A stretch of DNA of 64,000 bases from Hysterangium stoloniferum (GCA_015178975.1 WHVD01000163.1:62001-126000), one strand, 5' to 3'. Positions 1-11,879 are shown, counted from the stretch's first letter. Program-made: numbers and translations. The notes: generated by a model from the sequence alone, not told the origin.

Positions 1-106
1 ATGTACTAGCAGCAGAACAGGCTATTTGGTGTAGAGCTTGCTGTTATCGAATGCGAACATTCCGATGTGGATGATCATCCCTTCCTCAAGCCACAGCAGT
101 CTGAGT

Positions 107-249
107 TATCTCCAAACTGTCTATATGTTCAAACTGATCGCGATAGGTATATATGTTATACTTCCTCATATCGGAAGCGCAACCTTTCAAATGCGAGAAG
201 ATTTGGCGTGTCTTGCTACCCGGAACCTGTAGAAGGGATTTCTCGGTGA
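107..249 (+). pseudogene. Relic of an unidentified coding sequence, copy 1
   Basis: I do not recognise the family. The conceptual peptide over this stretch matches, residue by residue with conservative changes, the peptide read from the minus strand at about 11542-11670. Both contain an RK-x-NL-x-NARR core followed by a Cys/Pro-rich GxSCxPxPV block. The nucleotide match is visibly weaker than the peptide match, which suggests an old coding segment rather than a recent repeat. A stop follows shortly after in both copies, no start codon is convincing, and no intron signals were placed. What it encoded is unknown. Confidence 0.3.
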
Positions 250-814
250 GAAGGTCGACGTGGATTTTCCGGGTATGAAAAATGGGTTATACATAGTATG
301 GCTTTCCCCTGCCTTGTGGGTTGCTCTCACTCAGAAGGCGGCAATCTATTTGTATATGTAGATGGACGAGACAAATATTAATGATATTCCTTGTTCTTCT
401 TGAAAAATGTTGTTAAAGGGGTGAGAAACCAGATGCTAGCCCACTCTTTGGAGACGCTTCAAAAGGACCCTTGTCTCTCCGTTCCTACTTAAAGTGCGAG
501 AATTACAGTGATAATTTGTAGCCATTTTATGATGAGATCTGATGGGAAGCGGATCATAGAAACTCGGATACAACTGTGTTATATCATGTAACATTGCGGA
601 CGAATCTCGACAGAAACACCGCCCCCCAACGCCTCCCGTACCGAAAGTCGCCCGAGAGCTACGCTGAATTCCATATCTCAGCTATGGTCTATAGACTAGT
701 GGTCTTCCAAGACATGCTTTAAGGTCGTTGGCGATCTCAAGTCCAAACAGTGACCCTTAGTAATTCTCCCCGGTGGTACCGTTGCTAAAGACGTCCCTTG
801 CGCTCACTGACCTC
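250..814. other. No supportable gene
   Basis: Only short ORFs with no recognisable motif. The right end approaches the S33 peptidase remnant, whose true 5' boundary is blurred by mutation. Confidence 0.4.
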
Positions 815-1621
815 GTCTCAACCGTGAAGAGCCCCCCATTAGAATTATTCTGTAACAGAGGTGGGGACTGGGTGCTCGAACGCGTCTCCAGAGGAAGAAG
901 GGGCATAGCGCGTTTTTGGACCGAGTAGCTGTTCTGCGATGAGTTGGATAACCTGGTGCGCCATCCGGGAGTCCGGGGTGATTTTGATATCCTGGGCCAC
1001 TTAATTGATGGGGTATAACACTGAGAGCTAGATACGTAACCTGTCAACCGAAGGGACTTTACAACCTCATCATATCCGAATCTCCGGCGTCGATGGAATT
1101 ATTTGTTCAGGCAGAGAATACGCTGAGAAAGAGGCTGCTTCAAGATATCCGGAATACACTCACGAGGTAAGAGGATGAAGGTACTATTGGTAACAAAGAG
1201 CATGAGGCAGGAACCATGGTCTTTCATAAGCTGCATATGTGCAAGTTTGAAATATGAACCAGACGAGCTCACCGTAATTTTTAACTCGCTGACGAAGGAA
1301 CCAAATATTTATGACACCATGTACGTTATTAATACGCGCATCTAGGTATTTTCATCGACGGTTGATTATAGGAATGGTCCAAACGAATTCCGTGTCACCG
1401 AGACGTTGAAGACATGGTCCGTAATTGACCAACTACATAATATCAACGTTAGCACGCTTGTACTCAATGGATACTACGATGAAGCACAGGATGGAACTGT
1501 ACAACCATTTTTTAAAAATATTCCGAAGTGCAAGTGGGTTCAATTCGCCAATTCGAGCCATACACCCCAGTGGGAGGGGACAGCCAGTTACTTGGACATT
1601 GTTGGCAACCTTCTGGCCTAA
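815..1621 (+). pseudogene. S33 proline-iminopeptidase-like alpha/beta hydrolase pseudogene, copy 1
   Basis: The last 71 codons (1406-1621) read cleanly as the C-terminal part of a fungal proline iminopeptidase or L-amino-acid amidase-like S33 hydrolase. They hold the acidic loop NGYYDEAQD and the histidine motif NSSHTPQW, and they end at TAA. Upstream, peptide fragments in several frames (for example SPASMELFVQA near 1085) show the middle of the same protein. Frame jumps and stops occur every few tens of codons. Where the nucleophile motif GHSWGG would stand (about 980-1000) the sequence reads as a broken GHL-type string, so the catalytic serine is lost. The same gene recurs at 16772-17902 with the same downstream flank. 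Family members release N-terminal residues from small peptides or amides. This copy cannot. Confidence 0.75.
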
Positions 1622-2760
1622 TATCACTGCAAGTTGGAAATTAAATGTATTGTAAACAGCAGTATGTGAGAATAAACTTTGTAACGTTTAGAAACCAGTG
1701 CCATTGGGGTGCCACAGCGCTCTTTGTATGTCGATAGTCGACCGCGGTGAGATCTATAGAAGGAATGTCACTACCATCATAAAATTATCATCACGTTGTA
1801 GACATCAGAACGATTAAATGTGTGGATTTGAGTGAGAAAAAAGGCTTGAAGGAGCTCTAAGGACCAGAGCGTCAGGAGGAGTCCACATCAGGAAGGTGGG
1901 AAGATGTGTAAGTATGCCGTCTATATTGTCTAGTACGCCTGAGTACCTGCCACTTAACTTATGTATGAGCAATTATCCGTCACAACTTTCTATTATTCAG
2001 GTATATTATCAGAGCGTATCAAGCTGTAGTATTGAAGTCTTCACAAATTACATATGGTACATTTTATGTTTCAAGCTCAATAAGCTTGATGGTCTGAGAC
2101 AAGTCGGCAGCAGAGTAAGTGGAAGCAATCGGAACCCAAACCAAAAGAAATAGAACATAAAATGATGCAATCAAAGAAAAGTTAACAAGAAGAATAAAAA
2201 TATTTGGTCTGGGACCGGCTTGGTTCAACTCGTCAAATTTAAGAACGTCGCTGGATTTAAAGGTCTGTTTGTTAGTACTTCATGTGTCATCTGAACAAGA
2301 TGTCAGAATGCAGTATCAAAAGACCCATCATGAACGGAAGCTTACCAGAATTTCTGTCGGACTCGTAGCCAGGCTACACTCTGAGACTGATACAGAGTGT
2401 AGCCCGGCCATATGGGACACAGAGGGGTGCTGTTGATGGACAGCCAAACCGTTACTTGGGGCCGCTGGAGATCGGATGAGCTCAGTACGAAATATAACTG
2501 TACGGGAGCGAGAGAAACTTACAGTTGCATCGTTGAAGGGCCACCATTGTATTTTACCCATACCAGCTGACACAGTCCGAGGTACGATGCTAACAGAGTT
2601 CATCTCATCGCAGGAAGCCGGGGTCGAAACCAGGAAAGCCCTACGAAATCGGAGTTAGTAACCCGGTCCGTCCTGCAAACAAATGTGTAGGTGTGTCGTG
2701 GTGTTAGTTCCTAAATTACGCAATATATAGGACAATGGACTCACTGGGTGTCATTTTGGA
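1622..2760 (+). repeat. Segmental duplication flank, left copy
   Basis: This 1.1-kb stretch downstream of the peptidase remnant aligns collinearly with about 17903-19015, with many point differences and small indels. Examples are the shared AACGTCGCTGGATTTAAAGG block and the shared sequence around the hairpin. Short ORFs in it are not conserved between the copies, so I call no gene. Similarity ends near 2755, where the right copy runs into retroelement E1. Confidence 0.7.
2372..2404. repeat. Perfect 12-bp hairpin (orientation A of loop)
   Basis: GGCTACACTCTG (2372-2383) and CAGAGTGTAGCC (2393-2404) are exact inverted repeats around the 9-nt loop AGACTGATA. The homologous hairpin at 18618-18650 carries the reverse complement of this loop. 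Confidence 0.85.
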
Positions 2761-3420
2761 CATTTCCTGGGGTCCGCTGTCCAGCCTTGCGTCGCTCAGT
2801 GGGTCTTCAGTGTCACCATTGTGGAGTTGTTGGGCGATGGATGCTGGGGTAGTCCTGACTCGGTTACGTACTAAAAAAAATGTGTGTTAGACGAGATCAA
2901 AATAAATGAGAATGTTATGTACTCAGCAGTCGGGAGTTGCTGGGGTAAGCCCTTGCGCGGATGCCCCGTTGCACCCAAGCCGCTGAAAGAGGAAGAAAGA
3001 GGGAAGGCAACGTTAGAAAGGATTAAGAAGCTTTAATAAATGAACGTACGTTTAATTGTCCAACATGCAGCACCTCCTCGGTGACGTCCCAAGTGCTTGC
3101 ACAGCAAGTACTCGACCTAGGAAACTCCGAAGACACAATACTCACGAAACAGACACAGCTTAACGTCAATGAATGAGTAAATACATCAGGAAAGATGATA
3201 ATAACGGCGCACCTTGTTCTTAAATATACGAGTCAAAACCAAGCGACCCCATAAACCAGAGAAACGAATAGAAAGAAAGAAATACCAGAAGAAAGAAAAG
3301 AAGAAAGAAAGAAATACCAAAAGAAAGAAAAGAAGAAAGAAAAACTGGAAAAGAAAGAAGTCTATCCGGCCTCAGTCCCTGCTGCCCATACCCTGCTGCC
3401 CAACCTCTCATCCCCCGCTG
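2761..3420. other. Intergenic, with a purine-only tract
   Basis: No gene supported. About 3268-3360 is almost entirely A and G on the plus strand, built from GAAA-type short repeats. The apparent Lys/Arg-rich ORF across it is a low-complexity artefact. The region lies just 3' of the minus-strand membrane-protein gene ending at 3421, so it may include its untranslated 3' end. Confidence 0.4.
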
Positions 3421-5928
3421 CTACTTCCTCTGTCTCTCATCCATCGCTGCATTCGCCTCCGCCCTCCGAGTCCTGGCGCCACCAATTGAGTTCAGGCCCA
3501 AGTGCTGTCTCACCATGGAACTCATGGCTTTCCTAGACGATAGAGGGGTAAGTATAATCGCCGAAATTGATGAAACAGAACCTTACCCGTCTACCCGGGC
3601 TGGCGGGTCTCCTCTTTCATTGGAGTTTGTGTCCATGGTGTCGTTTGGCTTGAGGTTCTTCTTACTGGATCGACGAGGTGTTAGCGAACCATGTATCCAA
3701 TAATGCTTCCTTTTGACAAGATGTCAATATTAGTTCGTGTAAGGGAGATCACTGGCGGGACTCACATAAAGTATTTCGCCTTTGGAGTCCCTTCGTTCTC
3801 CTTGTCGTCCCCATTGGCGACCTCGTTGGAGACCTCATCTACGACCGTATCGGCAACCTCATTGGCGACCTCGTTGACGACCTCGGCATCCTCGTTGGCA
3901 CCTTTTTGTGTTGGTGCATCGTCGTCGACGTCCTCGTCGACGTCCCTGGTATCATTGTTGACGACCCTGGCTGTGGCTTGAATGGGCGCTGGAGGGGGGA
4001 ATGCAACGGGAGGGGGGGCGGCAATGGGAGGGGGCGCGACAACGGGAGGGGGTGCCGCAACGGGAGGGGGCGCGGCAACGGGAGGGGTGCGCAACGGGAG
4101 GGGGGCCGCAACGGGAGGGGCGCGGCAACGGAGGGGCGCGGCAACGGGAGGGGGCGCGCAACGGGAGGGGCGCGACAACGGGAGGGGGGGCCGCAACGGG
4201 AGGGGCGCGGCAACGGGAGGGGGGCCGCAACGGGAGGGGTGCCGCAACGGGAGGGGCGCGGCAACGGGAGGGGGTGCCGCATCGTCGTCGACGTCCCTGG
4301 TATCCTTGTTGACGACCCTGGCTGTGGCTTGAATGGGCGCTGGCGCAGGGGGGAATACAACGGGAGGGGGGCGGCAATGGGAGGGGCGCGGCAACGGGAG
4401 GGGGTGCCGCAACGGAGGGGCGCGGCAACGGGAGGGGTGCCGCAACGGAAGGGGCGCGACAACGGAGGGGGCGGCAACGGGAGGGGGCGCGACAACGGGA
4501 GGGGGCGCGACACGGGAGGGGCGGCAACGGGAGGGGCGCCGCAACGGAGGGGGCGCGGCAACGGGAGGGGGCGCGGCAACGGGAGGGGGGGCGCAACGGA
4601 GGGCGCGACAACGGGAGGGGCGCGGCAACGGGAGGGGGCCGCAACGGAGGGGGCCGCAACCGGAGGGGCGCGACAACGGGAGGGGGGCCGCAACCGGAGG
4701 GGCGCGGCAACGGGAGGTGGGATTATCGCAGGGGGGGAGGCAACTGCAGTAATGAGAGTTGCCAGAAAGGTGCATGACCAATAACCCGCCCTGAGTACTA
4801 TGCATACCCACATACAGGAGTATGCCGATATCCTGTGGATGGAATGCCGAATAGTGGGCAGGGTCGCAAGTAACCAGTAGACGGTATACAAGCTAAGCCC
4901 TATGAGGGCCCCACACACGCGACGGCAACCACTCCGGACAGGACTGCACAATAGCTCAAGGACGAGCAATGTGAGTATGGCGATGATGGATGCAGCAGTC
5001 GAGGCGATTCTGTACGCGTGTGCGGCTTATCAACGGTTGAGATATAAAGAAAAAAATGCAGACTCACCTTGACGTGACCTCAGGGCAAACCTCTGCGTCG
5101 ACATACTCTTGAACTCCAAATAAGACCCGGACAGCCTGATCCATAACGTCTGCCGTCATAGGAAGTTGGAACAGCATCGCCGGTATCACAGACATTGTCT
5201 GTGAAAGAGAGTACTGAACCGGAGGAAGACTATGAAAATAGTCAGGTCATACAGCATGTCATCCCAATGTAGCTGACTCACCTTTGACGATAACAAGTCC
5301 GCAATTCCAAATAGGAGCTGGCGCCAACGGGCAACCAACTAGTAATGAGACGGGCAGAATGCCGGTCGATCTTCGCTCCTGTGACGACCTTGAAGAGCGC
5401 CAGGGATCTTGAACCCCAAGTAAATTGCGGGGCGTCGGCAGGTGTGGGTGATGGCCCGAGGACCCTGGTCGCGATAGAGTAGAGGAGGCGGAGGGCCTCC
5501 AACCGATTGTGCGGTTCCAGAGGGACGATCAGCTTGTTGAAGACAACCCCACTCGCCTTCATTGACAAAGGGCCAATAAGAGAGGGAAGGCAGCTGGCAA
5601 ATCTGCCAAGGTCACGCATGGCGTGGACGGCAATGTGGACGGTGTACTGGATAAGGCCTGAAATGCTACATGGGGATGTCAGCGTGGCGTGTGGAAGGCG
5701 AGGAGGATGAGCTTACACTGTAGCCAGTCCAAGTCCATAATAAATTCCGAATAACAGAAGCAGGACGTGAGCTATAGCTCCAACGTCATACGCAAGATCT
5801 TTCATAGTCATAGTGATGAGTTTGAGATGTAGGTTATGGCGGTCAAAATACTCGTAGTCCTTATTGTCTCCAAAAATCATTGATAATACATTGCTTACCA
5901 ATGCAATGCAGGTGCTTATAGAGATCAT
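3421..5928 (-). CDS. Predicted multi-pass membrane protein with Pro-rich repeat and acidic tail (seven exons)
   Basis: Family not recognised. The proposed exons (minus strand) are 5717-5928, 5282-5665, 5068-5229, 4812-5009, 3766-4743, 3587-3664 and 3421-3532. They join in one frame to 707 codons plus a stop. Five of the six introns are 51-68 nt and one is 101 nt. Donors are GTAAGC, GTGAGT (three times), GTGGGT and GTAAGG, and all introns end in AG. The start is the ATG at 5928 in a GCCGAAATG context. Exon 1 encodes two hydrophobic segments, the second running across the first splice junction. Exon 4 encodes two more. Exon 5 is the minisatellite, read as PPVAAP/CRAPP-type repeats, followed by an acidic region rich in NEVAN repeats. 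The last two exons are short and basic. The GTGGGT donor is the weakest junction, but it is the one that brings the acidic frame in phase. For the last-but-one intron an AAAAG acceptor 45 nt upstream would also stay in frame. Likely a membrane protein of unknown role. Confidence 0.6.
3985..4727. repeat. GC-rich minisatellite inside a coding exon
   Basis: Dozens of imperfect units of about 15-18 bp built on GCAACGGGAGGGGCGCG, with G-runs of 3-7 on the plus strand. The array is split by a partial duplication: a non-repeat block at about 3918-3995 (GTCGTCGACGTCC...GAATGGGCGCTGG) recurs at about 4280-4345. All minus-strand frames stay open because the unit lacks stops, so length changes switch the reading frame without truncating the protein. 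The long plus-strand Gly/Arg ORFs here are shadows. The spacing of the G-runs allows G-quadruplexes. Confidence 0.9.
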
Positions 5929-8290
5929 TTCGGCTTTGAAAACAAGCGGAGCTCAGCTCCTCACACATATAATTTCAGTATAACATGCATCGTATTATTC
6001 ACTGAAGCATACGCTATCTAGAGCCCCAGACAGAGCTCTCGGGTATAACCACGAGCTCGATGTTGTTGTGATCTTGCGGCTTTTCTTGTCGTGTCTCCAC
6101 CAAGTAACGCCCCATAGTTCCCAAAAGAGTGTGAGGGCGCCAGTCAAATAGTGAGAAATTAAATGAATACAAGGGGGATATATACGTAGTTTATTACATC
6201 ACGTGAACACTTATCATTAATATGGTTTATAGATTTGAGTTATCTGCTCAAGTCACAAGCTTACAAGTAAACTTCGCGGATCATGCGTCCTGCTGATAGT
6301 CGGAACTTCGTCACAAGATATTATCCGGACCTTTGTCGCACGGTATTATCAGATTGGGTACATCTGTGATGTTTGGAATGCAATATTTAGAATCACCTGT
6401 GCAAAGAGCCCCATTAGAGATAAGTCAGGTAAAGTATGTGGGTAACTGACCACAGGAACGCCAAGCGTATGGTAGGAACTGGACTTTGGCATACCACGAT
6501 GCCCCGATGCGCGAGGCGCATCTTTAATTTCGCTATGACATGCAGAAGCTTAATTACAGTCACAAGATCGCTTGGCAGACACTCAATCGGCAAGATAAAC
6601 AGCGGGGCCTCGATAGCGGCGGGCGCCTAATGTGGCGTTTTGCGATTGTGCTAAATTTCGGCTGCAAGGCAAAAGGTGCCGCAAGAGACGGTTGTCGAAG
6701 AAATTGTGGTTGCAAACGAGCAAAAGTGTCGCTTGAAAGTTTATTTCCAAATGCGGACCTGTGCCTGGGAAGGTGGCGTAGCTCTCTTTTGCGTTTTCTA
6801 CGAGATTGCATGAATTTTGCTTATGTTTGGGTTAGAAAACTAGTGACGCTAGGCGGGCACAACCCATCAAAAATCACGGGCCGTTCCAATATTGGTATTT
6901 TGGCCGGTTTTGACTTGAAGAATGGAAACAATAGTTAAGGCGGAGTTTCGGAACATTTGCCGAGGTGCCGCCGGGTGATTTGATGCCATCGCTTCGTCCA
7001 ATTACGTCAGGCATGGGCTTTAGGTCCTTAACAAGTTTCGGAGTTGTTTACAATTGAACTGTACAAGCGTTCGTACAGAACAAGCGCCCGTCGCCTACCT
7101 GGCCCTTTCGCATTCTCGTACATACTTGCCTATATCATCTCGATATCGATGTATAATGCTGGTAGGATCCCAAGGGCGTTTATTTGAGTACCTTGTTATG
7201 AATAATCCGCGCAACTAATATGCAAAGCGCATATACCCAACAAATCCGCGGATACATGGACGCTACCCAATTATCGCCCGCATGATTGCCTGTGAATATT
7301 AATTTTTATCCGTTAATCTCCTGACGAAGGGCTTCCGCCGGAATCGCCCCACCAAGCTATCCTCTTCATCCCCCTTTGGTTGGATGCAACTTCCGCCAAT
7401 CTTTAGCCCCACATGACGTCGTGTGACAGGTTTCATGTATACCAAGTCAATGCACTACCGATGCCATAGATCCTACGACTAAGCCAGTCACGAAGGAGGC
7501 TGCGTCGTCAATGAATTTACTCAGTCCCCTTTCTACGGCTAAGATATAAACACCAATACATGTTTGTCGTGATTAGACAGTCTCCTCACTTGAGCCAGTT
7601 ATTCCGGCTGTTTCAGCCCTCACCCACCAGGTGAGCCCTGCGAAACGCATGTCAGATTAAGCGCCATTAAAGGGCAAGAAGCGTCTCCGGGCAAGGAGCT
7701 CCGAGCTTAAAGCGGACGATCCCGCGTTCATCGATCATCACACGTGACCTTATCAATTTAATATCGATGCTTCGGAATTCTTTCCTTGACCGTCTGGTCT
7801 TTCTGTGACTTTTGGCAAATGGAGGCTGTGTTCGGTATCGGCCGATATGGTTTAATTAAATCGATCAATAAAGATAAAGATAATTATTTTTGTCCATAAA
7901 TAATTCAGAATTATCGTGACTCCGCTGATGTCCCAATGAAAAAATAGTTTCCGGATTTGTACTTTTTTGACCATATTAATATTCAGATTTATATATTTTA
8001 GTTTTGAATATATTTGTCCATTGGGTATTTTTGGTTGTACGAATAATTAATATTTGTTTTGGTGGTTTTTCTGTGCGTGCTGGAGTATTGGGCAGATTTG
8101 CTTGTTTTTTTTTTGTTTTGAATACATATCTATTGAATATTTACGTTTATACAAGATAGGAAAGCCCACCTATCGTATGACTACGTTGGCAGGGACGAAG
8201 CCCAAGTAACCTCAAAAGAATATGTAACAAGAAACAAAAAAAGGGAGGAAGAAAAAGTAAGGAGTAACGATATCAAGGAAGGAACAAGGA
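5929..8290. other. Long intergenic stretch without a supportable gene
   Basis: Upstream of the membrane-protein gene. The longest ORF (6540-6938, plus) has an Arg/Cys-rich, unconserved-looking composition, and I see no splice-consistent extension. About 7850-8160 is AT-rich (poly-T runs, TTTGAATA-type words). I recognise no repeat, RNA gene or promoter consensus beyond what would be expected 5' of a fungal gene. Confidence 0.4.
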
Positions 8291-8337
8291 ATGGTCTAAC
8301 TTGAAAGAAAACTATCCATCCGTCGCACACCAATACA

Positions 8338-8909
8338 TCACCATTTTAGTTGAACCCACAGCAGATTCCATCCATCGTAAACGATTAACGTACACTTCAC
8401 CGCCAAGCGTATATTCAACGAAGTCAACACCAACAAAGAAACAACTCTCACCTCAACAAGCCCCCACCCATCAACAATCATGTCCCTCGCATCCCCCATA
8501 TCAGGCGTCAAGTCGAACGCCGTGCTACGCAGTGCGCGTCGTAAAGGAAAGAGCATCCCTGCGGGAGGTTTGGGGCACGAGGGGGCTGGGATGGGTACAG
8601 TTGTGGTGGTGGTTATGGCGGGGAGCGCCCCGGGGGTCCTGTTGTGGTTCAAGTTAGAGTTGCCGCTGTTGTTGTACTGCCAGCAGACGCAGCGGACACG
8701 GTGAGAATAGAGGATGAGATAGTGCGCGCGTATGTGCTTCTGGTGTTTGATCTGCAGAGTTGCCTTGGGCTTGAACAGCGGGCCTTGATGTTGATTTTTA
8801 GTCTGGGTTCTATCTTCTTCATCACCCACACCCGTACCGGCCTCGACCCCAGCCCCACTCCCTATATTAACACACTCTACAAACTGTCTCGCAGCAATAT
8901 TCTTAGTCC
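8338..8909 (-). other. Weak ORF downstream of the SAP-like gene remnant
   Basis: A minus-strand ORF (8338-8913) overlaps the end of the SAP-like remnant in another frame. It contains no recognised domain and its composition is low-complexity in places (Thr and Pro runs). It may be a further exon of the same gene, but I could not place a splice junction linking them. Confidence 0.25.
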
Positions 8910-10001
8910 TCAAACCAACGGTGTATGATGCGATATGTTGTGCAGGAGACTGCCTCTGTGTAAGGGGGAATGTAGGCCTCGGTACAGATACAGAGTGGTC
9001 GTGGTCGGAAGCAGCTGCGGGTGCCCATAAGAGCTCTTAACGACCCCCACCGCCTCTTCTACGCTCATTTCAAGGACTGACTTCTCAAATGCTGTGGTAT
9101 CACCCACTTTTCTAGCTTCGTTCCATCGTCTTTCGGCCATGCTGCTCGAAATGGGCAGGGCGAAGAGCGCGAGGGTTATTTGGTCTGAGGCGCGGGACGT
9201 GATAGAGGGTGAAACGGAGGACGGATTGATGGATGGCGTCAAGGTGGATGTACAGGCAGGGCGCGATGCAGAGGACACGCGAAGAGCAGCCGAGAAGGAA
9301 GGATACGTGTTAATCCGTTTGATTAGCGATATTTTGGAAGGACCTAGGTGAAAAACGTATGCGTGTCAGTAAGAGTGTTTACGCTGATATTAAGATAGGA
9401 TTACAAAGCGGGGCAGAACAGAAAGTCATATAGAGCAGCGGGTAGAGCAGAATAATAGCTCGGAATGAGAGACTATATGTCGCGGAGTGCAGAACGGCAC
9501 AGATAAACAAATGAAGAGGAAGAAAATTAACTCACCCCTTAAAGCCGAGAATGAAAGATACGTTTGAATACGTTGGATTAGCGATGTTTTGGAGGGACCT
9601 AGGTGACAAACGTATGTGCGTCAGTGACAGAGTTTACGCTGATATTAAGATAGGGTTAAAAAGCGGGACAGAACGGAAAGTCATATAAAGCAGCGGGGTC
9701 GAGATAGCTCGGAATAAGAGACTATATGTGGTGGAGTGCAAAACGGCACAGATAAACAAAAGAAGAGGAAGAAAATTAACTCACCCCTTAAAACAATCCT
9801 CTCCGCAGCGCACCTCCACATCCTAATGCCACGGGCCGTGGTATGCAAGCCGTTCCCCTTCCCTAACCCCATCTCCGTCATAACGCGCCCCACACCGACC
9901 CTCAAAAGCCCCCCGAACGTACCACTCGCACTCGTCTCGCCGGGTGCGCTTGGGATTGAAACCATCAAAACCGTCATGGCCATGCTTAGTCGCCTTCTCA
10001 T
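8910..10001 (-). pseudogene. Gene remnant with a duplicated SAP-like exon
   Basis: Three segments join in one frame on the minus strand: 9785-10001, 9536-9598 and 8910-9343. Donors are GTGAGT at 9784 and 9535, and acceptors are CACCTAG at 9599 and 9344. The joined reading runs without a stop to 8910. The middle exon (63 nt, phase 1 on both sides) encodes GPSKTSLIQRIQTYL, and the next exon starts with the near-copy GPSKISLIKRINTY. The pattern GxxKxxLIxRIxxY resembles the second half of a SAP DNA-binding motif, but the motif is short, so this is tentative. The following exon contains SSMAERRWNEARKVGDTT and has a coding look. The 5' end is unclear: another minus frame over 9823-10077 also looks coding, so a frameshift may lie near 10000. 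The two introns (186 and 192 nt) are much longer than most others in the window. It could be intact in another strain, but I treat it as a remnant. Confidence 0.4.
9285..9790. repeat. Direct tandem duplication of about 250 bp (intron + exon)
   Basis: 9285-9535 and 9541-9790 are the same sequence with roughly 10-15% differences by eye. They share, among others, ACGCTGATATTAAGATAGG and AGAGGAAGAAAATTAACTCA. Each copy contains, on the minus strand, a GTGAGTTAATTTTC donor, an intron, a CACCTAG acceptor and the start of a GPSK-encoding exon. Confidence 0.85.
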
Positions 10002-10289
10002 CTACATCCTCATCGCTAATCCCACCCTCGTCCGCAGCCGTGTGACCAGCCACCCTCCCACCCTCCAACACCTGCACTGCCGCGTGGGCGTAGTGAAAGA
10101 AGCTTGGGAAGGAGGAGGAGAGGTGTCAGAACACTTCCGGTGTGTTTGTGTGTGCGTTTGAGTAGGAGTAGGAGGACGGAGCCGTGTTGAAGAAGCTGGA
10201 TAATGAGAAGCTGAATAATACAAATGCTGCAAGGAGATGTTGAGGTTGGGACGACTATTTCTACTATGCTTATACTTGTCGTGCAACTT

Positions 10290-11410
10290 ACTGTTGTTGC
10301 TGCTGCTGCACCACTCCCAACCTAGGCGGATGAAAGACCAACCTCGGTGCCTCCACCCCCGTCAGAACCTTCCTTGGTCTCTTGTCCACATTTGTGAATG
10401 CAGAATGCTTTTGATGACATTCCCCAAAGCATGTGTCGATCTCTGTCTGTCTCTGATGCCGTTTTTATTATCCTTGAAACGCCAAGCCGTCAGGAAAACT
10501 GCACCAAGTGCAATGCACCACTTACATATGGCACTCAGGGCGACCGGACAGTCACTTGTACACCATGATAACAATACTGTAGCCTGTGGCCTGCTAATAG
10601 ATATTATGCATAGGACACTCGTTCCTCGCTGATATGTATCTGAAATAACTATTAGCATGATATAATAGAAAGGGATTGGAGCACAGTATACCCTAGTGGC
10701 TCAGACACAGAATCAGCAAACTCAGACGACTACATCGCGGACGGAGCCAAAGCCATGGCTTCCACAATATTGCTGACCCTTGTTAAGCTCCTACTTCTCG
10801 CTGCTACTAGACTCGCTAATTCTCATAATATGGTCACTCGTGCATTCTCCACAAAGCGACTGTCGCAAGGCCAGAATCCGTAGAAAATCCATTGCTTAGT
10901 CATTATTTCTTTCAGAGACTCTCAAGGGGTAGCTCTCCGTGATTTGTGGTGTGAGGGACATCGTATTGGGAACTTGCGCAGACCACAGTAGATATTAGAA
11001 TATAACTTGGCTTCTATCTATGAGTAAACTACTGGGGATTATCTATATCTATGGGGAGAAGGTTCTGGAAGGGATGACAGAGATATTACTAAAGCTATGT
11101 TAAGTATGTTCCAAGATATTCTATAATATTCTAGGAATGTCAGGTTGATTACCAACACATCGTAGGTGCTGTTTGAACTTTCTGTTTAGATTCCTACGCA
11201 ATGCTACGTATGAACGGCATGAGATAACACTGTCGTAACCCAATACCTTTGAACCACTTCTCACCGGATCACATCACCAAATGACTGAAGTTTATCATTG
11301 GTACACACGCCAATGAGAAGTGTAAGACCAAGATCCTTTTTAACGTCTCCAATGAGCGGTCTATCATCTGGCTGCTCACTTCTTTCTACAACACCATCCA
11401 AGAAGGACAA
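10290..11410. other. No supportable gene
   Basis: ORFs are short and unconserved in appearance. I see no retroelement or peptidase similarity. Confidence 0.35.
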
Positions 11411-11541
11411 GCAACATTAATAATAAACGTGCCATCTCGTATGAATATTGCTCTCCAAATGAAGGAGGAAGCCATGGCATTTAGATCTTATCTCTGGACT
11501 CCGATATGCCAACACCACGTTAAACCTTTCATCCAGCGATC

Positions 11542-11670
11542 CGCCAACAGGTTTCGGGCAGCAAGACATGCCGTATCGTCTCGCATTTCGAAGGTTGTGC
11601 TTCCGATGTGAGAAAATATAACACATATAACCATCATTATCAGCTACACATATAGACATATTGGGGAATG
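11542..11670 (-). pseudogene. Relic of an unidentified coding sequence, copy 2
   Basis: Reverse-oriented relative of 107-249. The peptide read on the minus strand keeps the NARR and SCCPKPVGG-type core of copy 1. The surrounding minus ORF (11417-11773) is open for 118 codons but I recognise no domain in it. Confidence 0.3.
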
Positions 11671-11879
11671 ACAAACTTCTGTTTTTTTGCATAAGAAATG
11701 ATCGTTTGCAATGGAAGGTCCCCCTTCGATAGACCAAATATGTTGTTCTGCTGTTGTCCTGGTGCTCGTACATCCCTGTTGACCAGCGGACCTTGTGTCG
11801 CGTTAACCAGCATTGAAGTAGGGTTTATGAGCTCCAAAAACTACGTATTTCCTTGCGGTGGAGAACAAATAGAATATCA

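Noticed and set aside
3214-3489. Lys/Arg-rich small ORF
   Set aside because: Arises from a purine-only tract with no start context or splice partner.
3906-4784. Long plus-strand Gly/Arg-rich ORF (292 codons)
   Set aside because: It is the complement of the minisatellite. Open frames occur on both strands because the unit lacks stops. The spliced gene model is on the minus strand.
6540-6938. 132-codon plus ORF as a gene
   Set aside because: No recognisable motif, biased Arg/Cys content and no supporting introns.
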